Positions 25,701 to 31,861 of a stretch of 64,000 nucleotides of DNA are shown here, piece by piece. Both the position numbers and the translations under genes were made by a program. Below the pieces are notes generated by a model. The model made no database searches and had not been told where the DNA came from. It worked only from the letters and a program-made list of their open reading frames with translations. The DNA comes from Protea cynaroides (Eukaryota; Streptophyta; Magnoliopsida; Proteales; Proteaceae), in the NCBI GenBank assembly GCA_028583415.1, contig CM053275.1, positions 85,678,278 to 85,742,277 of the forward strand, given 5' to 3'. Position 1 is the first letter of the stretch. Every line of letters starts with the position of its first letter.

Positions 25701-28700
25701 GCGGCTTTTGTGCAGTGTCTCGCCGAGATCTCGACCGAGATTTCCGAGATCTCGGTTTCTCAGAGGGTCGAAACACCCTCGAGACTCGAGATTTTGAACC
25801 TTGCGCTCATGACATCCATGACATTCAAGACATTCATGACGCCTATGACGTTCATGATCCGAGGCTTCCGATGCTTGCATGACGTCCATGACGTTCAAGA
25901 TGTTCATGACGTCCATGACGTTCAAGATGTTCATGACGTCTATGACGTTTATGTTCTGAGGCTTCTGAAGCCTCCAATACCGACTTCTAAGACCTTTATA
26001 GCCTCCCTTAAAAGCGGACCTCATCTCCCGACCTCACTCAACCCATCTTATTAGCACGAAACCAAAGAAAAACAGGTTTCAACCGAGATAACTCAGTTTT
26101 GAGCTACATCGAAATGAGATGAAGGGTTGGTACCAAAAAATATTCGACCGAAACATGGCTAAATCATAGCTATAAAATCTCATTTTCAACAGGTTTTGAC
26201 AAGGTTTCGATCAGATTTTTTTGGGCCTTGAAACTTAGGTTTCGAGCTTCACCCAAAAAATACCAGGTTCCGACCTGGTTTCGGTGGTTTTGACCTATAT
26301 CTCTGTTTCGGGCCTGACCAAACAGGCCTCGAAACCGAGATTTGGAACCTTGGGCTAGATACAGAAGATAATTTTAAAGTCATTTTGAGTCTTTTCCTTT
26401 TATTTAAGTGAGAAGCCCCTACAGATTTGGCATTGGTTTGGGTCAGCTTGGTTCAGTTTTTGGTGGGCACCTAACCGATGGTTCAAGTTTTCGTTTGAAC
26501 CAGAAAAGTTTCATCCAAATCGTGGGTTAGTATTAGGATATTATTTCCTTTTATTTTATTATTATAAGTTGTTTACTAGGTGGGATCTCTCCAGTCCTGC
26601 TTCAACCAGTTCTCAGAGTCCTAATTGCATCAAACTTTTCCAAACACAGCCTGCATATGGAGGAGTTTTCCCTTTCAGTTTGGTCATTTGTTAGTTATTA
26701 TTAAGTTGTTTGTCTGCGCAAGGGTACATGTTATCAAGTATGGGTCGTTATTAGGTGGTTGAGTCAACTTCCGAAAACTGTTTCTCGATGGAGGATTTCT
26801 ACTGTATCTGAACCATTTTTTTTCTACATGAGTACATGTAAGAGGCATTGACTCCCTACGATTTAATTAATGGAATGAAAAGGTTGAGTTTGTTTTGAAA
26901 GTCTAGTTGGACTTTCTCATCTCTTACCTCTCTCTCCCCCATGATCTCTTCTTTCTCCTCTCTCTTCTCTCTCATCTTTCCCCTCCCCACAATTCTGAAT
27001 TTTCTGGTTCTTCTTCTTCCCTGCGATTTTTCTTCTCTCTTTCCCTCTTCCCTCCCTGTTCTTCCATTTTACAGGTGCTGTGGCTAACAGAACTTTCCTC
27101 TTATTTTTCTCTTCTTTCTCCTTTTTTTTCCCTTCCTGCAGTACTTTGTCATTTTCCCTACATCTTCTACCTGGGAACCTGTCTGCAACTGAGGATCATA
27201 CTCTTTGGTTTCTCAGTCTGCATTAAAGCTGGACCACTACAGTAAATGTCCTAATTACATCTAGACTCTAATGCCAAGCCTCTACCAAAACCATGGTCTT
27301 CTCATGTGCAGCTTGTTCTTGGATGGTCTATGGTGATAAAGTATGGTAAGGAAATCTGGGAAAAATGTCCAGAGAGCTGAATGAAAGGATTAACAACATC
27401 AGGTAATAATGTTGAGGAGGTGTTAACTAGAAGTCGGATTCCATAGATAACCCAAGTGTATGGCTATTGCCATTACAGACTATCCTGATGGTCGGTACAA
27501 ATTACGGATCAGAAGAAAAAGAGCTTGTCAACAAACTTTGTAATACATACAATGATCTGAAAAACAACAGTTTGGACTTGGACTGGACCAATCTAGGCAT
27601 GATCGGGGCCCCAACCTGATCTTTTTCCCGGCTGGCTTTGGTTTGGAAATGTCAACACAAGGTAGGGCTAAGGTAGATTGGGGTTGATGCTGGATTCAAC
27701 CCAGCCTTTCCTGAACACAAGTTTGCATATATAGGTGTATTACCCATTCTACATAAGGAAAAATAATGATCGGAAGGTACCTACTGTAGATACATCATAG
27801 GTTAAGTTGCATTTTAAGTAGGACAACCTGAGCCAACTGGCCCAAAATAGAGAACAAATAAAAGAAAAAGAAAAGAGAGGGGTTCATCAGGCCAGATTAG
27901 TATTGAGCCTAGCCAGAAGGGAAGAGCAAGAGCTCACACCAACAGAACCCAAGTTGCACCCCTACTGAGGCATGGCAAATACAATAGGTAACAAGAACAA
28001 TAACAGGAAAAAGAAAATGATTTTACCATCAAATTGATAGAAATGTAATATCACTTCATCCTCAGTCATTTGCACTCGAGCAGTATGCTGGAGAAAGAAG
28101 GGGGAAGAAAATGAGAGACCGATAAAATACATCATAAGGCAACTTGCACCACTAATAAAATAGAACCATGGCAAAGTCAAACCTTCTTTCTTCTTTTCTT
28201 ATTTCCAGCATCATCCTGAATGTGACCTCCTCTCCTCTGCACATCTGAGACTTCCGTTAAGCCTTCAAGTGAAAGTGCAATCGCCTGTGCAGAAAGTTAC
28301 CATAGCAGTGAAGTCTTTTTCACAATCAGTTAGTATGACAGAACTCATGGATTGGACGAAGCTTACCCAGCTAGCTTAAACTAGAAAGAAGAAAATGAAA
28401 AACATATCTGTTATAGTGTTGGATGATATTGACCTTCTGTAGAGCTGCATCATTGTCAATGTAATCTGATCCACTCACTTCCTTTTTCAGTGTAACCTTT
28501 TTTGTAGCTTTCCCTATCTTACTTTTATTCTTTCCCTAGAAAAAGAAGAAAAGTCACAAAATTCAGGAGATAAATCCAATGACACACTCACATGGCAAGG
28601 TAAATGTTCGTCAATTTTGCACACCATACCAAACAAATCCATAGAACAATTGTGCATTGAATCCACGGATGATTAAGGAACTAAGAAATTGAGACACACC

Positions 28701-30879
28701 CTTAGAAAACTTCCAGGAAGATTTACCTCTAAGGTCTAACAATCAGAACTCAGAAGAATATTTTTCCAAGTCCAGGTTTTGAAGAACCAAAGTTAATAGA
28801 GAAAAACAATTTAGGTCAAAGGGTTTGAGTTTTGTCTAGGTTTTAATGATTTAATAGGTTAGGATCAAAGTTAAGAGAGAAATTTAATCTAGGCTAAAGG
28901 GTTTGAGTATTGTCCAGGTTTTGATGATTTAATAGGTTATATTATTCAACGATTTTTTCCATGTTTATGCAAAATCACATCTGACTCGGGCAATTTCTTT
29001 TGTAAGGTTTAGAATCTACATGCAAAAGTTGACCCAGTACTACAACTCTCCAACTGTTGAATAATCGATTCATGATGACCCAACAACACCCAATGCACCA
29101 AAATTAAACTGCCACAAGTAAGATCTTAATTCTTCTCTAATCCCTACCGTAATGTATTCCCCACCATAAATCAAATTGATCAACTTACAGTGAGACACAA
29201 ATAAAGTTGTGTGTGAGTGCTTTGTTAAAGGATGGAGGAAAGGAAAAGATAAGTTTTCTTATGTCTATAGATCATGACAAGAATATCCACCCCTTACATT
29301 TTCAATAGTGAAAATGCCAGTCGACCTTCCCCAGGTAAAGCAAGAAGAAATTGTAAATGGTTTTCAAGCCATCCTATCTGATGTTGATAAACCAAAATTC
29401 AACATAAAAAACCACACTACTTGGTTTTGACTGATTACAGAATCATAGTCTTGTCACAGTTCAGTTTAAAAGGCTTATGTGATCCTTTATGACCAAAGGC
29501 TTGAAGCTCACATTTTCAAATCATATCGTGACCTCTCCAGGCTGCCTACTTGAGTTTAGGCACGATAATATTCTGCCCGACTTGCATAAAATTTCAATGA
29601 GGTGGTTGAGGCAAATTTCATCGTGATATACTTCTAAGGTGTTCGTTTCAATATACCAAGCCTTGCCTCAACCACTTCAGGTCCACTACACAAGTCAATG
29701 CACAAGTATGATGTCAAAGATTTTTCTGGTGCCATAATTGTGAGGATTAGTTTCAAGTCAATTCACTAACACCTTGCTTCACTAATCCCCTTATCTTTTG
29801 CCTTCTGTCTGTTTGGCTGAGGGTTATTGCTGTAAAATTTCTTTTCTTAACAAAACCAATGTTCATATTTCTTCTGGTGTCACGATTTTAGTCGGGCGGG
29901 TATACCTAGAGAAAGTCAGAGATGGACTTGTCAAACTTTGAGATCCAAATAATCCCAGGCTTCTAGAGCCAATTACGCATTGAGTTCAGAAGACAAGTCA
30001 CAAACACAAAAAGAAAAGTCTATACGCCATGCAGCATCCAGGCTTTGGCCTTTTAGGGAGAAGCCTGCAAGATGCATACATTTCAAGGGAAGGCCACAGA
30101 TGGCGAAATTGGAAGTGACATCCATAAGTTCTACCTATGAACTTGAGCCTTCAGATGCAATAATAATAACACCCATTCAAGTCAAGCTCATATAATGTTC
30201 CAGATGAGGGTACACAAATTCGAAATGCAATACGAATCAAATATACTAGGAATAACACTTCAGCACCACAGTTCTTCCAATGCCTGACCATCAAAATGAG
30301 ACAAGTTTACGCCACCAAAACTCAAAGGCAGAATGCCACTGAATCCGACTGCCACGCAATTATTTCAATCAAATTCGCAATCTGGTCATATGAAACAGAC
30401 AAAGCAGAGATGTACATCACATAAATCTCACAGAATTTTTATTTTATGACTACCTTACGAATGTAAACTCGGGAAGACCCAGAAGGAACATCATCTCCAC
30501 TCTTGCCATCTTTCTCTTCATTGTGCTCCTCGCTCGACGTACTCGCCCCATCATCTTCAGCCGACGACGGTTGGTACTCCTCGTCTTCAGACTTCTTTTC
30601 TTTCCCCTTCCGCTTAGACTGCTTCGACACGGAAGTGACGGAACTCAACAAGTTAGAAGCGAGATTGGGCAAACCCAGGGCTTCCAATCGCTCTCTATTT
30701 TCTCTAATCCTCGATAATCTCTGCCTCTCGTATTCAGGTACTCCCTCATCCTCGTGTCCGGAGTCACAGGGACCTGCCCTGACCATTTCTGCAATTGGTT
30801 TCCGAAACCCTTGATTGATTTGTCGAATTAAGAAGATTACACAAGCGTGTTTTCGAGTTTGAGGTCGCAGATCCGGCAT
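2018..30879 (-). CDS. UIM-like and EF-hand domain protein, six exons, one 25-kb intron
   Basis: The spliced minus-strand product is 300 residues from the ATG at 30877-30879, or 269 from the in-frame ATG at 30784-30786, which I prefer because the sequence between them resembles a leader. Exons: 30454-30879, 28434-28535, 28183-28284, 28027-28087, 2617-2741, 2018-2104. All introns are GT-AG and the phases agree (0,0,0,1,0). Order along the protein: a segment YERQRLSRIRENRERLEALG; a Ser/Glu/Lys-rich acidic stretch; a basic stretch; DAALQKAIALSLEG, resembling a ubiquitin-interacting motif; then RVQMTEDEV and an EF-hand pair in which the second loop DSFDGDGDGMLN has calcium-type ligands. It plausibly binds ubiquitin and calcium; this is inferred from the motifs only. 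No stop or frameshift was found in any exon. Intron 4 (2742-28026) is filled with transposons. The family resemblance is from memory and the exact orthologue is not named. Confidence 0.8.
2617..2741 (-). CDS. EF-hand gene, exon 5
   Basis: Acceptor CATTACAG at 2742-2749 and donor GTCAGT. The exon (125 bp) starts in phase 1 and encodes AGKGRITLRDLQRIAIAHDF followed by a Trp-containing helix and the loop DSFDGDGDGM. Phase and content fit exon 4, 25 kb away. Confidence 0.82.
2949..2979. repeat. (GA)n microsatellite
   Basis: A run of about 15 GA units in intron 4. The rest of 2742-3898 shows no coding sequence or other repeat I can support. Confidence 0.85.
3899..4457. mobile_element. Decayed terminal-inverted-repeat element
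   Basis: Left end TAGTTGTCAAGGCCTTGC, right end (reverse complement) TAGTTTTCATGCACCAAGGC. The flanking 8-mers TGGATTCA and TGGTTTGA match at 6 of 8, which suggests an old hAT-type duplication. No coding sequence. It lies in intron 4 of the EF-hand gene. Confidence 0.45.
4797..5300 (+). pseudogene. RTE-type LINE, C-terminal ORF relic
   Basis: The plus strand translates as LRKSRLRRHGYVQQRP, ALVRKDD and RARGRPKMTLEEVVKKD. This is the C-terminal block LRWFGHVQRRP...RGRPK.TW.EV typical of plant RTE (BovB-like) LINE polyproteins, downstream of the reverse transcriptase. Only this end remains, with stop codons upstream (near 4843). The block is interrupted at 5095-5135 by a tiny retroposed insertion, and the sequence beyond 5136 appears to continue the LINE 3' end. 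Confidence 0.72.
5095..5135 (-). mobile_element. Micro-retroposon: poly(T) plus 11 nt with 12-bp TSD
   Basis: The direct repeats GATTATCTAAAT at 5083-5094 and 5136-5147 flank about 30 T residues followed by GCAGTTAAGTG. In minus orientation this is 11 nt plus a poly(A) tail, as expected for an extremely 5'-truncated retrotransposition product. Confidence 0.65.
5305..6080 (-). repeat. Copia element 1, 3' LTR (shortened)
   Basis: LTR of the outer, minus-strand copia element. It ends (reverse complement) ...ATTTTATACA at 5305. The upstream polypurine-like tract TTGTGGGGGGG is at about 6081-6093. Compared with the LTRs of the inner element it lacks about 200 bp that carry the start TGTTGTAC and the TA microsatellite, so it is internally deleted. 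A TATA box is at 5664-5671 and a GTCATGA-rich stretch at 5890-6060. Confidence 0.65.
5664..5671 (-). promoter_or_regulatory. LTR TATA box (copia element 1, 3' LTR)
   Basis: TATAAATA in minus orientation within CTCTATAAATAGAGGAGG, a segment conserved in all five LTRs of this family in the window. Confidence 0.6.
6081..7020 (-). pseudogene. Copia element 1, RNase H end and 3' non-coding tail
   Basis: Minus-strand continuation of the polyprotein at 20031-23496. It reads FILGGGAISW and IYIHCDSQVAIAKAKCKVYN, followed by KKRHIHLSHNLVR, EDGTITIDFVKSEANVTDM and TKP, a complete copia RNase H C-terminus with Asp in HCDSQ. A long untranslated tail leads to the polypurine tract. The left half was cut off from the rest by insertion of copia element 2 at 7020/7021. 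It is non-functional, with stops before the usual C-terminus. Confidence 0.8.
7062..7129. repeat. (TA)n microsatellite in LTR
   Basis: About 34 TA units at the same LTR position as the runs at 17472-17512 and 19058-19120. Length and purity differ between copies. Confidence 0.95.
7330..7540. repeat. 27-bp GTCATGA minisatellite in LTR
   Basis: Direct units of the form GAGCCTCATAAAGGTCATGA plus AGGTCAT, about six to seven copies with drift. The same array is shorter in the 3' LTRs (17725-17800, 19335-19410) and inverted in the LTRs of element 1 (5890-6060, 24150-24260, 25140-25215, 25805-25960). Its ORFs (MNV..., DVMNV...) are low-complexity artefacts. Confidence 0.8.
7579..12426 (+). mobile_element. 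hAT transposon, 4.85 kb, BED/DUF659 type
   Basis: Inserted in the copia 5' LTR with 8-bp duplication TCCCTTAT (7571-7578 and 12427-12434; the register can slide because ten bases, TATCCCTTAT, repeat). Termini: CATGGAATAAAATCTCGG on the left and TAAGGTTTAAAATCTCGG for the right end in reverse complement. Dense GATCTCG motifs occupy 7590-7750, with a shorter cluster at 12365-12415; these are probable transposase-binding subterminal repeats. Internally deleted relatives with the same ends are at 24260-25132 and, more remotely, 25213-25803. Confidence 0.85.
8484..12012 (+). pseudogene. hAT transposase (BED, DUF659, hAT dimerisation), nonsense-laden
   Basis: Start chosen at ATG 8484 (MSRPSSG). 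BED-type finger: CNFCGKK...ITRLKQHLSG (8597-8660). DUF659/catalytic core in 9264-10221: MCDGWTD, IVTDNGSNFK, PCAAHCIDLML, with conserved Asp in CDGW and TDNG. Introns inferred at 10222-10317, 10449-10578 and 10655-10758 (GT-AG). The dimerisation block EWWVLYG...CERNWSTF...HSKRRNRL follows at 10759-10910, then an acidic and Ser-rich tail. Lesions: in-frame TAG 8619, TAG 9207, TAA 10911, TAG 11235 and a frameshift near 11840, after which the C-terminus DYQNYFASRMSWEDYV reads on to 12012. Otherwise the frame is well kept, so inactivation looks fairly recent. It would cut and paste its own and related elements. Confidence 0.85.
12605..12612 (+). promoter_or_regulatory. LTR TATA box (copia element 2, 5' LTR)
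   Basis: TATAAATA in the context CAACTCTATAAATAACGG. It would be the promoter of element 2, now separated from upstream LTR sequence by the hAT. Confidence 0.6.
13026..16884 (+). pseudogene. Copia element 2 gag-pol remnant
   Basis: Starts 41 bp after the LTR with ATGGCTACAATT. Domain order is of Ty1/copia type: gag (13026-13750, with breaks near 13260-13460 and at 13748), degenerate zinc knuckle, protease WILDTGATKHVC (13911-13946), GAG-pre-integrase DIWHDRLRHCN (14311-14343), integrase (14416-15120, several stops and shifts), reverse transcriptase KWIFKKKLKPNGSLDKFKAR (15494), MDVKTAFLNGDLEEE and YVDDML (15941-15958), RNase H ending KPRYTK. At least eight stops or shifts mean no polyprotein can be made. 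About 85-90% similar by eye to element 1, so the two are members of one family. Confidence 0.85.
16838..18427 (+). repeat. Tandem duplication, unit 1 (copia tail plus LTR)
   Basis: Unit of about 1.59 kb from ATCTAAAGGAATAGG at the end of pol, through the 3' tail and LTR, to 9 bp of the element 1 target (ACACATAAC). It repeats at 18428-20034. Apart from simple repeats the two units differ by very few bases from about 16915 onward, yet by roughly 11 of the first 77 bases. Confidence 0.85.
17448..18418 (+). repeat. Copia element 2, 3' LTR (copy 1)
   Basis: Preceded by polypurine tract TTGTGGGGGGAT, starts TATTGTAC (TG mutated to TA) and ends ATACA. TATA box TATAAATA at 18035-18042. TA microsatellite at 17472-17512. 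Confidence 0.75.
18428..20034 (+). repeat. Tandem duplication, unit 2
   Basis: Second copy of the pol end, tail and LTR. The junction with unit 1 is ACATAAC|ATCTAAAGG, which shares AC with both parents and is consistent with microhomology joining. The first 77 bp resemble the equivalent stretch of copia element 1 more than unit 1. Confidence 0.8.
19037..20025 (+). repeat. Copia element 2, 3' LTR (copy 2)
   Basis: Nearly identical to 17448-18418 except in the TA tract (19058-19120) and a T-rich run near 19750. TATA box at 19644-19651. It is followed directly by the right TSD copy ACACA and by element 1 RNase H sequence. Confidence 0.8.
20031..23496 (-). pseudogene. Copia element 1 gag-pol remnant (up to RNase H)
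   Basis: Minus strand from ATG at 23494-23496 (41 bp after the LTR, as in element 2). Gag is broken by several shifts between 23450 and 22850. The protease reads WILDTGATKHVC (about 22596-22631), followed by GAG-pre-integrase and integrase (22438-21755, the longest open piece, with IHSDLGDFKSHE and FIDDFSKYTKLY), integrase C-terminus (21536-21213), reverse transcriptase pieces with YVDDMLIM (about 20556), and RNase H to TSGYV at 20031. Each domain survives but not one frame. The C-terminal remainder is at 6654-7020. Confidence 0.85.
24260..25132 (-). mobile_element. Internally deleted hAT element (873 bp)
   Basis: Termini CACTATTTGAAATCTCGC and (reverse complement) CAAGGTTTAAAATCTCGG. Duplication CTTTTATG (24252-24259) and CCTTTATG (25133-25140), 7 of 8. 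The left part matches the 5' end of the 4.85-kb hAT up to ACGTGAGC (8057), then jumps to sequence equivalent to about 12097, so all transposase coding is deleted. It is a non-autonomous derivative that could be moved in trans. The strand is nominal. Confidence 0.8.
25213..25803. mobile_element. Second non-autonomous hAT element (591 bp)
   Basis: Starts CAATGTTAGAAATCGCTC and ends (reverse complement) CAAGGTTCAAAATCTCGAG. Duplication TGCTCATG (25205-25212) and CGCTCATG (25804-25811), 7 of 8. The interior has a CATTTCTCGACCTTTTCGAC direct repeat (25295-25350). It lies only 80 bp from the previous hAT, in the same LTR minisatellite. Confidence 0.75.
26073..26353. mobile_element. hAT-type MITE fragment
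   Basis: The right end GAAACCGAGATTTGGAACCTTG matches the hAT terminus, and the left edge CAGGTTTCAACCGAG is a weaker mirror. The flanks do not match as an 8-bp duplication, so a deletion probably removed one flank together with the start of the copia LTR. Confidence 0.5.
26354..28026. other. Remainder of intron 4
   Basis: A CT-rich stretch (26920-27160) gives an open frame but has no protein features. I see no exon or element. Confidence 0.5.
28027..28087 (-). CDS. EF-hand gene, exon 4
   Basis: Acceptor TTTCTCCAG, 61 bp encoding HTARVQMTEDEVILHFYQFD plus one base, donor GTAAAATC. It leads into the EF-hand region continued in exon 5 at 2741. Confidence 0.82.
28183..28284 (-). CDS. EF-hand gene, exon 3
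   Basis: Acceptor TTCTGCACAG, exactly 34 codons starting AIALSLEGLTEVSD and ending KKRRKK, donor GTTTGAC. It supplies the Ala-x-x-x-Ser core of the UIM-like helix and a basic cluster that could act in nuclear import. Confidence 0.82.
28434..28535 (-). CDS. EF-hand gene, exon 2
   Basis: Acceptor TTTTTCTAG, exactly 34 codons: Lys-rich start GKNKSKIGKATKK, then SGSDYIDNDAALQK, the acidic lead-in of the UIM-like helix, donor GTCAATATC. Confidence 0.82.
28536..30453 (-). other. Intron 1 of the EF-hand gene
   Basis: 1.9 kb, donor AAG|GTAGTC. It holds approximate direct repeats near 28790-28940 (TTTGAGT.TTGTC.AGGTTTT). No further exon with coding resemblance was found. Confidence 0.6.
30454..30879 (-). 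CDS. EF-hand gene, exon 1
   Basis: Open from ATG 30877-30879 to donor at 30453. The likely start is the internal ATG at 30784-30786 (MVRAGPCDSG). It contains a conserved-looking helix YERQRLSRIRENRERLEALG and a low-complexity acidic/Ser tail ending SSRVYIRK. Confidence 0.75.
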
Positions 30880-31660
30880 TCATGGCAACATCATTCGCCA
30901 GAATTCATATCGGATGGAGTGCATTCTCAGTAGAGCATTACAAGGAGCGGCGAGTAGCTCAGGAGGACCTTCCTTTTCGGCACCGCTCCAGGCTCCAGAC
31001 TCCAGACGATTTCTGTGCAGTGGGGTGGTGGGGGGGGTAGAGTGGCCGACTCCTACAACCACATTTTTCTCTCCCGCCACGAACCTCGTGCTCATTTTTA
31101 CAAGGGAAATTTTCATATGCAGTCGGGTGAAATGTTAAAAAACTACCATTAAGTTCAAAAAAAATGCATCAACCACCCCTTTAATACATTTTTTTTAAGT
31201 TTAGGGATAAATTGATCATTTTACCCTTATTCAATTTACTTCATTAGACCATTATACTCTTGACCATTTTATACTTTAAATTACCCTGTTTTTTGTCTAT
31301 TTCCCTTATTTTTCCCTCATATGTTATTATTCATCTTCTATATGCATTTCATTTGCGACTCAGCTCCCGATCAGAACTTCAACTCAGTCTCGATCGGCCA
31401 CTGTTACCATCATCGATGACTGTGACTGCAACTCCGTTTCAGCTTCCCGATAGTAAGTTGAAAGCCCCAAAACCCTAACCCCTGAAGCCACTGAACTCCC
31501 ATAACCCTAACCTCTATGCCTATTCAGACATTCAACCCCTTGAAAAGCATAACCCCATGTTCCTAAACCCTAACTCTGTGCCTATACCAACATTCAAACC
31601 ACCAAGAGGCCTAACCCCTGTTCCTGTGGCTAATTTCCAAACCCACGAAACACGATCCCT
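30880..31660. other. 5' flank of the EF-hand gene
   Basis: A presumed promoter/leader region. Repeated CCCTAACCCC-like words appear at 31470-31625 in the ORFs of both strands. The overlapping short ORFs at 30880-31138 are not convincing genes. Confidence 0.4.
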
Positions 31661-31861
31661 GCTCAGGCCATTGTTGTGGTTACTTCCAGACCCCCAACAA
31701 CAATCCTTGTCCAATGGTTTCTGGTTCTGGTTCTGGTGGTGGTGATGAGGTTTCTGGTTTCACTCCACTCACTGTTACTATTAGTAATAACTAAACTGGC
31801 GTCTCCTTCGTCTTCATCGATATCATCCAAGAGCTGTTTTTCCAACTCTTGAAGCTGGTTC

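Larger units (their letters stand above)
20026..26072 (-). mobile_element. Copia element 1, 5' part (gag-pol and 5' LTR)
   Basis: Right half of the outer copia element; its 3' part is 5305-7020. The 5' LTR runs from 23538 to about 26072 in plus coordinates, interrupted by two hAT elements. It is truncated at 26072, where sequence changes abruptly to a hAT-like fragment, so the outer TSD cannot be checked. Confidence 0.8.
23538..26072 (-). repeat. Copia element 1, 5' LTR (holds two hATs)
   Basis: LTR pieces 23538-24259, 25133-25212 and 25804-26072 read continuously once 24260-25132 and 25213-25803 are removed. TATA box (minus) at 23906-23913. The LTR start is missing: the last recognisable stretch is the block containing GTTTCGTGCTAATAAGATGG. 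Confidence 0.75.
2742..28026 (-). other. Giant intron 4 of the EF-hand gene (25,285 bp)
   Basis: Donor G|GTAAAATC (exon 4 side) and acceptor CATTACAG|AA (exon 5 side). The content is an RTE-type LINE relic, a decayed foldback element, two copia elements one inside the other, a tandem duplication and four hAT-family elements. Removing it joins HFYQFD to EAGKG without loss of frame. Confidence 0.75.

Noticed and set aside
26907..27245. 112-codon Leu/Ser/Phe-rich ORF
   Set aside because: CT-rich composition explains it; it lies within intron 4 on the other strand and has no domain.
29980..30195. 71-codon ORF in intron 1 of the EF-hand gene
   Set aside because: Opposite strand to the gene, no recognisable domain, no splice support.
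30880..31138. Overlapping ORFs on both strands upstream of the EF-hand gene
   Set aside because: Short and compositionally biased, with no family resemblance; probably promoter and leader sequence.
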